This document shows, piece by piece, positions 46,303 to 55,500 of a stretch of DNA of 64,000 nt. The position numbers and the translations under genes are program-made. The DNA lies in the NCBI GenBank assembly GCA_041163745.1, contig JBEAQU010000071.1:62001-126000 (forward strand), read 5' to 3'. Source of the stretch: UBA6168 sp041163745 (GTDB lineage: Bacteria; Bacteroidota; Bacteroidia; Chitinophagales; Saprospiraceae). Within the stretch, counting starts at the first letter, position 1. Every line of letters starts with the position of its first letter. Under the pieces are notes generated by a model. The model saw only the letters and a list, made by a program, of their open reading frames with translations, was not told the origin of the DNA and made no database searches.

Positions 46303-46341
46303 GAGGGCTCCCCAGTGTTCAGCCGGGGAGCCCTCTTCTTT
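46303..46341. terminator. intrinsic terminator between convergent genes
   Basis: GAGGGCTCCCC (46303-46313) and GGGGAGCCCTC (46325-46335) are exact complements around an 11-base loop, followed by TTCTTTG. It serves the plus-strand oxidoreductase gene; the stem could also stop the convergent PorP/SprF transcript. Confidence 0.88.
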
Positions 46342-46446
46342 GACTATCTGACGCAAACAGTTGTTTGCCGTTCAATACAAATGTGTGTCTCGTAACCTGC
46401 CGTACCGGAACGGAATCCGACGGTTGGACCCGAAACGGACAATCCT

Positions 46447-47400
46447 TTACAAACCGGTCTCCATTTTTGTCTCCGCACGTGCCATGCGTTTCCTGGCGTT
46501 TTCCATGTTGAATGCGATGGTCACCTCATGCGTGCCGCCGTGATATTGCTGCACATTCTGGAAAGACACATCGTAACTGTAGTATAAACGGATGACATCC
46601 ATGTTCGTACCCAACAGCAAACCGAACGCTCCTCCAAGCCCTGCCCGATAAGTCGCTCCCGCAATCAGTTTGTCTCCGACAAAAGAACCCAGCAGATTGA
46701 AGTCGATGGTGAAAGGCCTGTCCTTGATACGGGCTGCCATGATGGACGGATGCAACTTGAAGTTGAATGCCGACACATCAATCTCCTGGCCTATGTTGAG
46801 GATGAAATAGCGGAAAAGGTTTCCTTCCGGCGTGCCGGACTGAATCGCACCGATCCGGGAAAGCACCATGTTCGAAAAAGTCAGGCTGAAACTGGTCTTC
46901 TCCGCTACGGTTCCATGCAGTCCGAAAGAGGCGTCGAACAGTTTGTTGCCTTCTATGGCATCCTCGACCTTCTGGTCTCCAGGTTGATAGAGGTAATTCT
47001 CCCGGACAGATTTGGCAAGCTGGTAATTCAGAAATTCCGTTGAAAAACCGGCCGCCAATTTCAATTGCTTTATGTCATAACGAAAAGCATAATTCATCTG
47101 AAACCGCTGGGTGTTCAGGTTGCCGGCAGTTTCCGACAACAACTGAAGCCCCACCCCCAGCGTCTTTCCCACCGGCCCGTGGTAACCGATGGCATAATCC
47201 TTGGGCGCATCCGGAAAACCGGACCACTGGGTCCGCATGTTCATCTGAATATGATGCGAGCCGGTGAATCCGACATAGGCGGGTGATATCAAGGCAGGAT
47301 TCACCGTGTAATGTCCGAATACCGTGGAGTATGGATTCCCCTGGGAAAGAAGGGAACCACATGAGACAAACATCACGAAAGCTATATAAAGAGATTTCAT
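46447..47400 (-). CDS. PorP/SprF-family outer-membrane protein
   Basis: A 317-residue outer-membrane barrel-type protein of the PorP/SprF family that attaches T9SS-exported gliding or adhesin proteins to the surface. The start at 47400 gives signal peptide MKSLYIAFVMFVSCGSLLSQ. Family features: NPYSTVFGHYTVNPALISPAYVG near the N-terminus (the NP..INPA.AG pattern), SGFPDAPKDYAIGYHGPVG and the alternating strands up to RLYYSYDVSF. In Flavobacterium, SprF partners SprB; here the next gene upstream encodes a SprB-repeat protein, so the pair is likely a dedicated export/anchoring couple. Confidence 0.93.
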   Translation of the reverse strand: MKSLYIAFVMFVSCGSLLSQGNPYSTVFGHYTVNPALISPAYVGFTGSHHIQMNMRTQWSGFPDAPKDYAIGYHGPVGKTLGVGLQLLSETAGNLNTQRFQMNYAFRYDIKQLKLAAGFSTEFLNYQLAKSVRENYLYQPGDQKVEDAIEGNKLFDASFGLHGTVAEKTSFSLTFSNMVLSRIGAIQSGTPEGNLFRYFILNIGQEIDVSAFNFKLHPSIMAARIKDRPFTIDFNLLGSFVGDKLIAGATYRAGLGGAFGLLLGTNMDVIRLYYSYDVSFQNVQQYHGGTHEVTIAFNMENARKRMARAETKMETGL

Positions 47401-47480
47401 TGTTTGATATTTAATCGGTTGATGGATGGATTGGAACCGCAAACACCGGCCGGTCGTTCTTCCGGTCGTTCACGAGGACG

Positions 47481-50400
47481 TCATTTCCGGAGGATTGTGA
47501 CATTTCCTTTGCGTAATTCCCGCATGTTCCTGACCGGATCGAAATAATCGAAAACATAGTAGTACACACCATCCGGCACATCGTTCCCGGAACGGTCGGT
47601 CCCCCTCCATAGGTCGCCTTCGTTGTAGTTGTCCGCTTCGAACACCAGCTGACCCCATCTGCTGTAAATCTCCAGCCTGTTGTCCGTAAAGCGGGAAAGG
47701 CAGCCGATCAGGAATTCCTCGTTGAAACCGTCTCCATCCGGCGTAATGACGGTGAGGACTTCGCCGCACTGCGTTTCGTCCCCGACGGTGATCACCTGCA
47801 GGGCTTCGCAGCCGATGGCATCCGTCACCTTCACGAAATATCTACCTGGCAGCAACCCGGTCAGTACGCTGTCAGTGGAAATGTATCCGGACCACTCGAA
47901 CTCAAACGGCCAGGTTCCGCCTTCCACGGTAGCGATGGCAACGCCGCTCGGTCCGCCGTTGTCAGGCTCGGATAGACCGGCGATGCGCAAGGGTTCCGGC
48001 GTCGGGACGAAAGCCTGGGCGACAGCCGTGCACTGGTTGGCATCCGTCACGGTGACTTGGTAGGTTCCGCCCGGCAGCATGATGGCGGTACCTTGACCCT
48101 GGCTCTGCGGATCACTCCAGATATAACTGTAGTTCGGAACGCCGCCAATCGCGATAACCGTCGCAATACCGCTGTTATCCATACAATTGGCAAGGCTGCT
48201 TTCCGTTTCGAGCGAAATGGGGGGCGGTGCGGAGATGAGCAGGTTGTTGACAAAGAAACAACCTTGCGCGTCCGTCGTCGTCACCTGATAGGTGCCTGCG
48301 GGCAATCCGCCCACCGTCGGCGTCGTCGCACCAGTACTCCAGTTGAATACATATGGTTCCATCCCGTTGGAGGCGGTCACGGCGGCAGCGCCACTCGAAC
48401 CGTTTGCGCATCGTACCGGGAAGCCGTTGAAATTGGACGTGGCCATCGCCTGCACCTGCAGGTTGGAGACCGGTGTGATTTCGAAAACCTCGGTAATGAC
48501 GGTGCCGAGCGCATCGGTCACCTGCAAGGTATAGGTTCCGACAGGTTGGTCGGCCAATACCTCCGACTGGGATACCACCTGCCCCGCGGCATTGCGCCAA
48601 ACATATGTGAAAGGGGTGTTGTCGCTACCCGTCACTTCCGCTTCGAGGCTGCCGCTCTGGTCAGGGCATTCCGGAGAGGAAGCATCCACTATGGCCGCAT
48701 CGAACAAACCGACCGTCACATCGAAGACTTGGTAACAACCGGATCCGTCATTCATGGTCAACTGATATGTGTTGGGCGCAAGTCCTGTCTGGTCCTGCGC
48801 AAATGAACCGTTGCTCCAAACGTATCCATAAGGCAAGCTACCCCCCCCGGGGGTAATGTTGATGGCACCCGTCGAAGAGGCGGTGGCAGGAATGATAATG
48901 AGCGGGTCGAGCGTCATCTGTACAGCTTGTACCACCGCCATGCCGGATACCTGTTGGAAATCCGGTCCGATGGCACCGTCCTCCACCGATACGGAATAAT
49001 TTCCGGGAGCCAGGTTTTGGAAAGTGACCGAATTGGCCGTAACCCCGGCTTGTGTGGTGGTCTGTCCGCCGGGGCCGGTGATGGCAACCACATAGGGTGC
49101 TATGCCACCCACCAGCTGAACCGTCAGGGATCCATTGGTGATGTTGTCACAGGAGGAGGACGTCACATAAGCCGGCATCATGGGAACCAGGACGAAGTCC
49201 GGTGTGTAGGCAGCCGTCCCGGTACAGCCCTGACCGTCCGTAATGGTAACCGTATAGGTCGTTTCGTCACATAGGTCGGTGGCGTTCGGACCAGTTTGGC
49301 CGTTGTCCCACTGATAAGTGAAAGGTTGGCCAAGCCCGCCGGCCGCCTGATTGATGGTCACCGAACCGTTGCAAATGATGGAGGAAGTGGGATCGGACAC
49401 CAGCGCATTTGTAACAGCCGGGCTGGAAGAGGCTTGGAGTATGTTGACCGTCAGGCTCTGTGAAACGTTGTTGGCTGTACTGGTCACCGTAACGCTGTAT
49501 TGGCCCGGACATAATCCCGTGATGTTTTGTGTGGTGGCGCCGTTGCTCCAGTTGTAGGTCAGCGGCGGTATGCCGCCGACAACCTGAAGGTTGACAGCTC
49601 CGTCACAGACCCCGACACAGGCGTCCTTCTTGCTGCCGAGCGAGATGCTGAGCGGTTCGCTAACCAACACACAGGAAGATTTCGTGCAGGCGTTGAAATC
49701 CGTGACCGTCAGGCAATACGTACCTGCACAAAGGCCGCTTACCGTTGCGCCGGTAGCCGGTAACACCCCGTTTGGTCCGGACCACTGGTAGGTGTAAGCG
49801 CTTCCGCCCGACAATGGCACACCGCCGGACACATTGCTCACCACCTGACCGTTGCAACTGCCGGAGGAGGCATCCGTCGGAGTCAGATTGATGTTTATGT
49901 CCGTCGGAGAAGAGACCGTCACCTGGGTACTACGCACACAATTCAAACCGTCACGGACAAACACGGTGTAGGTTCCGGCAAAAAGGTTCGGAAATGTCGT
50001 CGTGCCTTGGAAAGGACCGTTGTTAAGCGAGTACTGATATGGGGATTGCCCACCGACTGTATTTGACACGATGACGGAACCGGAATTCGTTCCGAAACAG
50101 GAAACCGGTATCGCCGTGGCTTGGATGGACAGCGCGGAACTGGATCCTGTCACGGTTATCGGATTGGAAACCAGGGTACACCCATTGCAGTCGGTGATCG
50201 TCACCGTATAGCTGCCGGGCGGAATGTTGAACAAATCCTGGGTAACGGCGCCATTGCTCCACTGGTATGCGTACCCGCTGCATCCGGTCGCACTCATGGT
50301 ACCACCGGTGACCGTAATATTGATCGCTCCGTTGTTGTCACCGAAGCAGGCCACATTGGCAACCTGTTGGTTGATGGAGATAGGGGCGGCCGGTTGGGTG

Positions 50401-51593
50401 ATGGTATAAGTCTGCGACAAGGTTTCCTGGCCGTTGCAGCTGCTGATCGACACTGTGTAGGTACCGGCAGTGACGCCTGACAAATCTTCGGTTGTACCGA
50501 CCACGGCGCCCGAAGCGTTTTGCCACTCATAAGTCTTGGTGTTTCCACCCCCTGAGACGGTGATGTCGACAGCACCGCCGGACTGTCCGAAACAAGACAC
50601 GTTGGAGACATCTGCACTCGTGATGGAAAGCGGACCGGCGCAATCGTTTCCGACGGTCACAGAGCCATTGTCGAAAACAGGGGTCACCTGGTTACCATCG
50701 CAATTGGTCACTTCCACCACGGTGGGAGTACCATCGATGGTAATGGGACTGACCTGGTCGTTGGACCCCACCACATTGAAACAAATCTCGAATATTATGC
50801 TGCTGTCTGGCAGCGTGACCCCCAAGGTCGTCTGGTCGAACCAGGAAAAAACGAGCGTCCCCATTCCGACGGTGCTCGTCCCAAAATTGGAATTCGAAAG
50901 ATCCGGAAGGCCGAAGGCCTGCACACCGGAGTAAGTGAGGATGTTCTGGTTGAAGTGCATGGAAAATTGCGAGCTGACCATGCAATCGAAATTCAACACC
51001 CCTATGCCGACGCATACCTGGCTGCCGTTGGGTGCGATGACGTCCGGTGCGAAGAATGTGAGCTCAGTGGTCCCGCCGCCACCGCCGCCACCGCCGCCAC
51101 CGCCACCACCAGCATTGACAATGGCGGATTCGAACTCCGGGTCCATTGTGTTCCCGTTGGAATCCACCACCTCGATGACCGTGGGATTCCCCGAAAAGGA
51201 AACGGTCGCCTCGCTGGTTGACAAGACCTTGAAGGAGAGTGTGTACAATTGGGTGCCATCCGGCAGCGAGACGCCAGTCACATTCTGGTCGAACCAGGAG
51301 ACCGAAAGCGTGCTGTTCGTGCTGTTGAAGTTAGCTTGGGTGAAACCGCTTAGTTGGGTGGTCAGGTTTCCGACCGGAGGCATATATTCCAGTACGGCGG
51401 AAGGCCAGTTCATGGAATACTGGAAACTGATCACATCATTGAAGCCGGATACATTGACGGCCAACGTTATGATGTCTCCGGTATTGGCGGTCGACGTGGA
51501 AGGAGAGACGGAGAAGGTAGGCTGGGCGGATGCAGCTACTGCATACATAATGGCCAGGCCCGCCAGGAGGCTGTAGTTAATCGGTTTTTTCAT
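47481..51593 (-). CDS. cohesin + SprB-repeat + CHU_C surface protein
   Basis: A 1,370-residue T9SS cargo. Signal peptide to about residue 23. Two cohesin-type domains (about 24-165, with ITLAVNVSGFNDVISFQYSM, and 185-320, with VCVGIGVLNFDCMVSSQFSM and SWFDQTTLGVTLPD) are joined by a 13-Gly linker. About twelve SprB-type repeats follow (for example CFGDNNGAINITVTGG ... YQWSNG ... GSYTVTITDCNGC). The last 95 residues (VITPDGDGFNEEFLIGC ... YSRWGQLVFEADNY ... DGVYYYVF) are a CHU_C gliding-type type B sorting domain. Cohesin domains classically bind dockerins, and a dockerin-like module is encoded two genes upstream. The PorP/SprF gene lies 80 bases downstream. Likely a long surface adhesin or scaffold. 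Confidence 0.9.
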   Translation of the reverse strand: MKKPINYSLLAGLAIMYAVAASAQPTFSVSPSTSTANTGDIITLAVNVSGFNDVISFQYSMNWPSAVLEYMPPVGNLTTQLSGFTQANFNSTNSTLSVSWFDQNVTGVSLPDGTQLYTLSFKVLSTSEATVSFSGNPTVIEVVDSNGNTMDPEFESAIVNAGGGGGGGGGGGGGTTELTFFAPDVIAPNGSQVCVGIGVLNFDCMVSSQFSMHFNQNILTYSGVQAFGLPDLSNSNFGTSTVGMGTLVFSWFDQTTLGVTLPDSSIIFEICFNVVGSNDQVSPITIDGTPTVVEVTNCDGNQVTPVFDNGSVTVGNDCAGPLSITSADVSNVSCFGQSGGAVDITVSGGGNTKTYEWQNASGAVVGTTEDLSGVTAGTYTVSISSCNGQETLSQTYTITQPAAPISINQQVANVACFGDNNGAINITVTGGTMSATGCSGYAYQWSNGAVTQDLFNIPPGSYTVTITDCNGCTLVSNPITVTGSSSALSIQATAIPVSCFGTNSGSVIVSNTVGGQSPYQYSLNNGPFQGTTTFPNLFAGTYTVFVRDGLNCVRSTQVTVSSPTDININLTPTDASSGSCNGQVVSNVSGGVPLSGGSAYTYQWSGPNGVLPATGATVSGLCAGTYCLTVTDFNACTKSSCVLVSEPLSISLGSKKDACVGVCDGAVNLQVVGGIPPLTYNWSNGATTQNITGLCPGQYSVTVTSTANNVSQSLTVNILQASSSPAVTNALVSDPTSSIICNGSVTINQAAGGLGQPFTYQWDNGQTGPNATDLCDETTYTVTITDGQGCTGTAAYTPDFVLVPMMPAYVTSSSCDNITNGSLTVQLVGGIAPYVVAITGPGGQTTTQAGVTANSVTFQNLAPGNYSVSVEDGAIGPDFQQVSGMAVVQAVQMTLDPLIIIPATASSTGAINITPGGGSLPYGYVWSNGSFAQDQTGLAPNTYQLTMNDGSGCYQVFDVTVGLFDAAIVDASSPECPDQSGSLEAEVTGSDNTPFTYVWRNAAGQVVSQSEVLADQPVGTYTLQVTDALGTVITEVFEITPVSNLQVQAMATSNFNGFPVRCANGSSGAAAVTASNGMEPYVFNWSTGATTPTVGGLPAGTYQVTTTDAQGCFFVNNLLISAPPPISLETESSLANCMDNSGIATVIAIGGVPNYSYIWSDPQSQGQGTAIMLPGGTYQVTVTDANQCTAVAQAFVPTPEPLRIAGLSEPDNGGPSGVAIATVEGGTWPFEFEWSGYISTDSVLTGLLPGRYFVKVTDAIGCEALQVITVGDETQCGEVLTVITPDGDGFNEEFLIGCLSRFTDNRLEIYSRWGQLVFEADNYNEGDLWRGTDRSGNDVPDGVYYYVFDYFDPVRNMRELRKGNVTILRK
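51072..51110 (-). repeat. GGC/GGT triplet tract coding 13 Gly
   Basis: Thirteen consecutive glycine codons (mix of GGT, GGC and one GGG) link the two cohesin-type domains. Slippage in steps of three would change linker length without a frameshift. Confidence 0.85.
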
Positions 51594-51668
51594 ATGTTCG
51601 GATTTGGGACGAAAATAAACGAGGATCGGGCGGCTCTTAATTTTTTTCCGCCGAACTCATCGTATCTT

Positions 51669-52442
51669 TCATTGCACACTCAATTTTCTGGTGGCGGTCA
51701 GTTGATCGGAAATGATGGTAAAGAAATACGAGCCCGCTGCACCGAAATCAGATCTTTGCAATGTGAAATCGGTTGCACCAGGAGCCAAGCGAACGGCGGT
51801 TTCCCGAATAACTTTCCCGAACATGTCCTGAATCAGCAGGACGCCATCCATCGAATCCCCGGCAAGTATCGTAATTATCGATTGATCTTTGAAAGGATTG
51901 GGGCTGTTTTGAAAGAGAAAAAAAGATTGGGGTTGAATTGTTGTGTTGTTTGAGTTAGGACCCTGTACCGTAACCGTACCATTTACTATTTCGTAATCCG
52001 CTTCCCCTTCCGAATCCAGGATTTCGATGACGATGGGATCGTTCGTAATCATGACGGGGGAAGTGGAATTGATTGCACCGATGACATGGAAAGAAATGGA
52101 AAAAAGTGCGGTCATGTCATCCAATGTCACGCCGGACAAATCCGGCTGGAACCAGGAAAAACGCAGTTTGCCGTCTAGGGTTTCAGTCAATCCGAAATTT
52201 CCGTCCGCCGACAAGTCGGGAAGTCCGAAATTGTCGATACCAGCGAATTCCAGCACCTGCGGATCCCAATTGACGGAGAACTGGGTGGCGGTGATATCCT
52301 GGAAGTTTTCAACCAACAAATCCAGCTGGACATTGCCACCTGGATCGGCACTCAAGTCGGGCATTACGAAGGTGACAGCCTGACCGTAGGAGCGGATGCT
52401 TACGAGAAGCGGGAGGAGTAATAAGATATTAAATATTTTCAT
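51669..52442 (-). CDS. single-cohesin T9SS-exported protein
   Basis: A 257-residue secreted protein. Signal peptide MKIFNILLLLPLLVSIRSYG. Residues about 22-160 form one cohesin-type domain (VQLDLLVENFQDITATQFSVNWDPQVLEF ... LRFSWFQPDLSGVTLDD ... LFSISFHVIG), very close in plan to the cohesins of the next gene downstream. The C-terminus (FLFQNSPNPFKDQ ... GSYFFTIISDQ) is a type A sorting domain. It lies between the two giant surface-protein genes on the same strand, 75 bases before one and 99 bases after the other. A small binding subunit that docks onto partner proteins is the simplest reading. Confidence 0.87.
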   Translation of the reverse strand: MKIFNILLLLPLLVSIRSYGQAVTFVMPDLSADPGGNVQLDLLVENFQDITATQFSVNWDPQVLEFAGIDNFGLPDLSADGNFGLTETLDGKLRFSWFQPDLSGVTLDDMTALFSISFHVIGAINSTSPVMITNDPIVIEILDSEGEADYEIVNGTVTVQGPNSNNTTIQPQSFFLFQNSPNPFKDQSIITILAGDSMDGVLLIQDMFGKVIRETAVRLAPGATDFTLQRSDFGAAGSYFFTIISDQLTATRKLSVQ

Positions 52443-52484
52443 ATCTAACTTATAGCAAGTAGCTTGCCAAATTCATTCGACCCG

Positions 52485-52531
52485 GATTACCGGGGATGTC
52501 AGGGATACGGGATCCCTGACATCCGGTAATC
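52485..52531. repeat. 20-bp hairpin between surface-protein genes
   Basis: GATTACC..GGATGTCAGGGAT on the left (52485-52506) pairs with ATCCCTGACATCCGGTAATC (52512-52531), with a two-base bulge and a five-base loop. No T tract follows on the minus strand, so an attenuating, processing or mRNA-stabilising hairpin fits better than a terminator. Confidence 0.75.
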
Positions 52532-52541
52532 GCGGAAGGCA

Positions 52542-55500
52542 TTATTCTACGATGATCATCTTCTTCGTAGCAGTTTCGGAAGCTGTCTTCAAGGTGTAGT
52601 AGAGGACACCCTGGGCAGGCAGATCGTTGCTGTTGATTCGGACTTCATTGTAGCCTTTGGCGAAATCACGCTCCATGATGGTCAGCACCTTTCCGGAGAC
52701 ATCGGCGATGGAGATCATCGCGTTGCCGGCCTCGGGGAGGTTGAAACCGATCACCGTCTCCCCCTTGAAGGGGTTCGGCGTGTTCTGGTAGAGTGCGAAA
52801 GCGTTGGCGGCATTGCTGTTGAAGCTCAGCTCGACATCGAGCAGATCGCCGTTTGCACGGTAAGCTTCTGCGGTGGTGAAGCGAGAATTCACGCTCAGCA
52901 GTTTGCTGAGCTGGCCGTTTTCCTTGGCACGGAAGACGAGGCTGAACTGTTCGCTTGCTGCCGCGTCGCCGTTCCAGCTGGCGGTGATGGCACCCTTGTC
53001 AACCAAGGTGAATCCGAAATTCTCGACATTAGCCAAACCCGGAAGAAGTTCTACCAATTCAAGTGCGTTCATGTCGAAGTTCATCGTGAACTGATACCCC
53101 GCGATATCGAGGTCAGCTGCGTTGAACGTGACAGTCACTTGCTCACCCTTCTGTACCAACCGGTCTTCCGCGGTCATCGTGAAGGCACCGGTGGCGTTCC
53201 TTTCGTCGTTGGAAGCGAAGTTCGTGGACGCGCTGCCGTTCACATCACCAATCTTGATGGCTACGAAATCGGCGTTCAGCACGCTGGCGTTGACATCGTT
53301 CATGTTCACAACTTCCGGGAACTGGGTAGCGAACGGATTGGATTGGTTCGGGAACATGAAGTCCTTGTTGACGAACCGCCAGGAAGTGTTGTTGGTGAAA
53401 TCCGGGATGATCTGGAGGATCAGCTTACGGATTTCGACCAGGTCGAAGGTGGTGATGCTATTCGACTTGTTGGCATCAGCAGCGATGATCTTGTAGGGGG
53501 AATCCAGTTGCTGGGTACCCAGGATGTGCTTGCTGATGAGGACCAGGTCGAAGGTGGTCACCCCGTTGAGCGGGTTGTCATCCTTCTGCGGTGCGACCGT
53601 GATGTCGCTGCCGGCCGGGATGGAGGCGAAGTTGAAGGTACCGTTGGCGCCCGTCAGGACGGAGCCGCTGCTCTGACCACTCATTGTGACCGTGACGTTG
53701 CTGACGGAGGAATTGCTCTCATCAGCGATGGAGCCACCGACCGCTACGAGCGGGTTGCCACCGCAAGCGTTCATGTTGTCCTGTACCTCGATGAAAGTCT
53801 CGCAGTAGTCCTGGTTGCCGGCGGCATCCGTTACCCAAAGCTGGATGGTATTGACACCCAGTTCGTCGCAAGTGAAAGTTGCGGACGTGTTTGCGGTGTT
53901 GGCGGACAGCGACAGCTGGAGCTGGCCTTGTGCGGTACAGTTGTCGAAGCTGCCGGCGTTGAAGTCGGCTGCGTTGACGGAGATCATACCCGTCTGCATG
54001 ATTTCGATGACGAGACCGTTCTTGCAGTACGGCGTAGGCTTCTTGCAATCCTTCACCGTGATGGTGCTGCTGCAATCCTTCTGGTTGTTGCAGTTGTCTT
54101 TGGCGTTGTAGAGCACTTCGTACGTGCCCGGAGCAACGTTCAGGTACGGGCCGAAACCGTTGAGCCACACACCGCCGATCTTGACGCGGGCGGTCAGGGT
54201 GACGTTCGGGCTGCACTCGCTGACTTCCGGAGAAGGCAGGAGAACCGTACCACCGCAGGTGTTGTCTTCGATGCAGACGTCCGGAATGGAACAGCCGTTC
54301 GTGAAGACGGGATCAACCGTGTCGTTGACCTTGATGACCTGGTTGTAGGTGATGTAACCATCCCAAGGATCGCTGTCGGTGTCCGTATCGGGATTGGTGG
54401 ACTGCGTAGCCTGGGCGGCGCCCGGCTTGGAAGTCACCGTCCAGCTGTCACGGAAGGTGCGCGTATCCTTGTCGCCATCGCCGTCAAGGTCGAGGTTCAT
54501 GGCGCTTTCGGTGGATTCCACCACTTCCTGGTCGATTTCGCTACCTACGACACACCAGTTGATGACCGTCCAGGTACGCTGGATCTTGTAGCAAGCATCC
54601 GGTACGACGTTGAATACGACATCGTTGTAGGAAACACCTACCAGTTCGCAGGTCTCGCCGAAGATTTCCGGCTCACCGAATTCCGGTACGGAGGAACCGC
54701 AATTGACCGTCAGGTCGGCCGGGAATTCGATAACCCAATCGGATACATGGTCGATGAAGATGGTCTGGTTGCAATTCTGCGTGCTCGCGTTGTTGCTCGG
54801 GTCCTTAGCGGACCAGCTACGGGAAATCGTACCTTCGAGACACTGGTCGATGTTGATGTTGGCATTGCCCGTCACAATCGCTTCGCAGTTGTCGTAGAAG
54901 GAGGCGGAGCCGAAGCCGGCTGCCGTCAGGGCTGCGTTGATGTCAGCACCGCTCAGACCCTGGAAGGAAGTTTCCAGGTTGTCAGCGTAGAAATCGCAAG
55001 TGATGCGCTGGTTGGCCGGGCAGCTTACCAATACCGGAGACAGTTTGTCGCTGACATGCACTTCCACCATACATTCGTTGGTGGCACCGTGACAGTCAAC
55101 CACACGGAAAACGACCGACGTGATGGTATTGACGTCGTTGCAGCAGAACTTGACGGAAGGACCGAAAGTGAGGTCGTTGTGACCGTCGTCGCAAGGATCG
55201 GTCATGCGGCGTACTTCGAAGTGGTCCAGGCAGCAGTTGTCATAGGAACCGTCGTCGAACGTAGCGGCATAAACCGTGGCGTAACCGTCGGAAGACAGGT
55301 TCACATCCGTGACTTCATCACAGATAGCGACCGGAGCGGTACCATCGACCACCGTGATTTGTACTGCCTGGGATGTCTGGTTGTTGCAAGCATCCGTGGC
55401 GACGTATGTGATGGTGTGGGTGCCGATCGGAAGACCCGGAGCCGGTATGAAACCACCGGCGGAGCCGTTGCCACCGCTCATATAGACCGCTTCACCGACC

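Noticed and set aside
47450..47471. Direct repeat CCGGTCGTTC x 2 downstream of the SprB-repeat gene
   Set aside because: Two ten-base copies in a short gap are weak evidence for any element, and no transposase or hairpin accompanies them.
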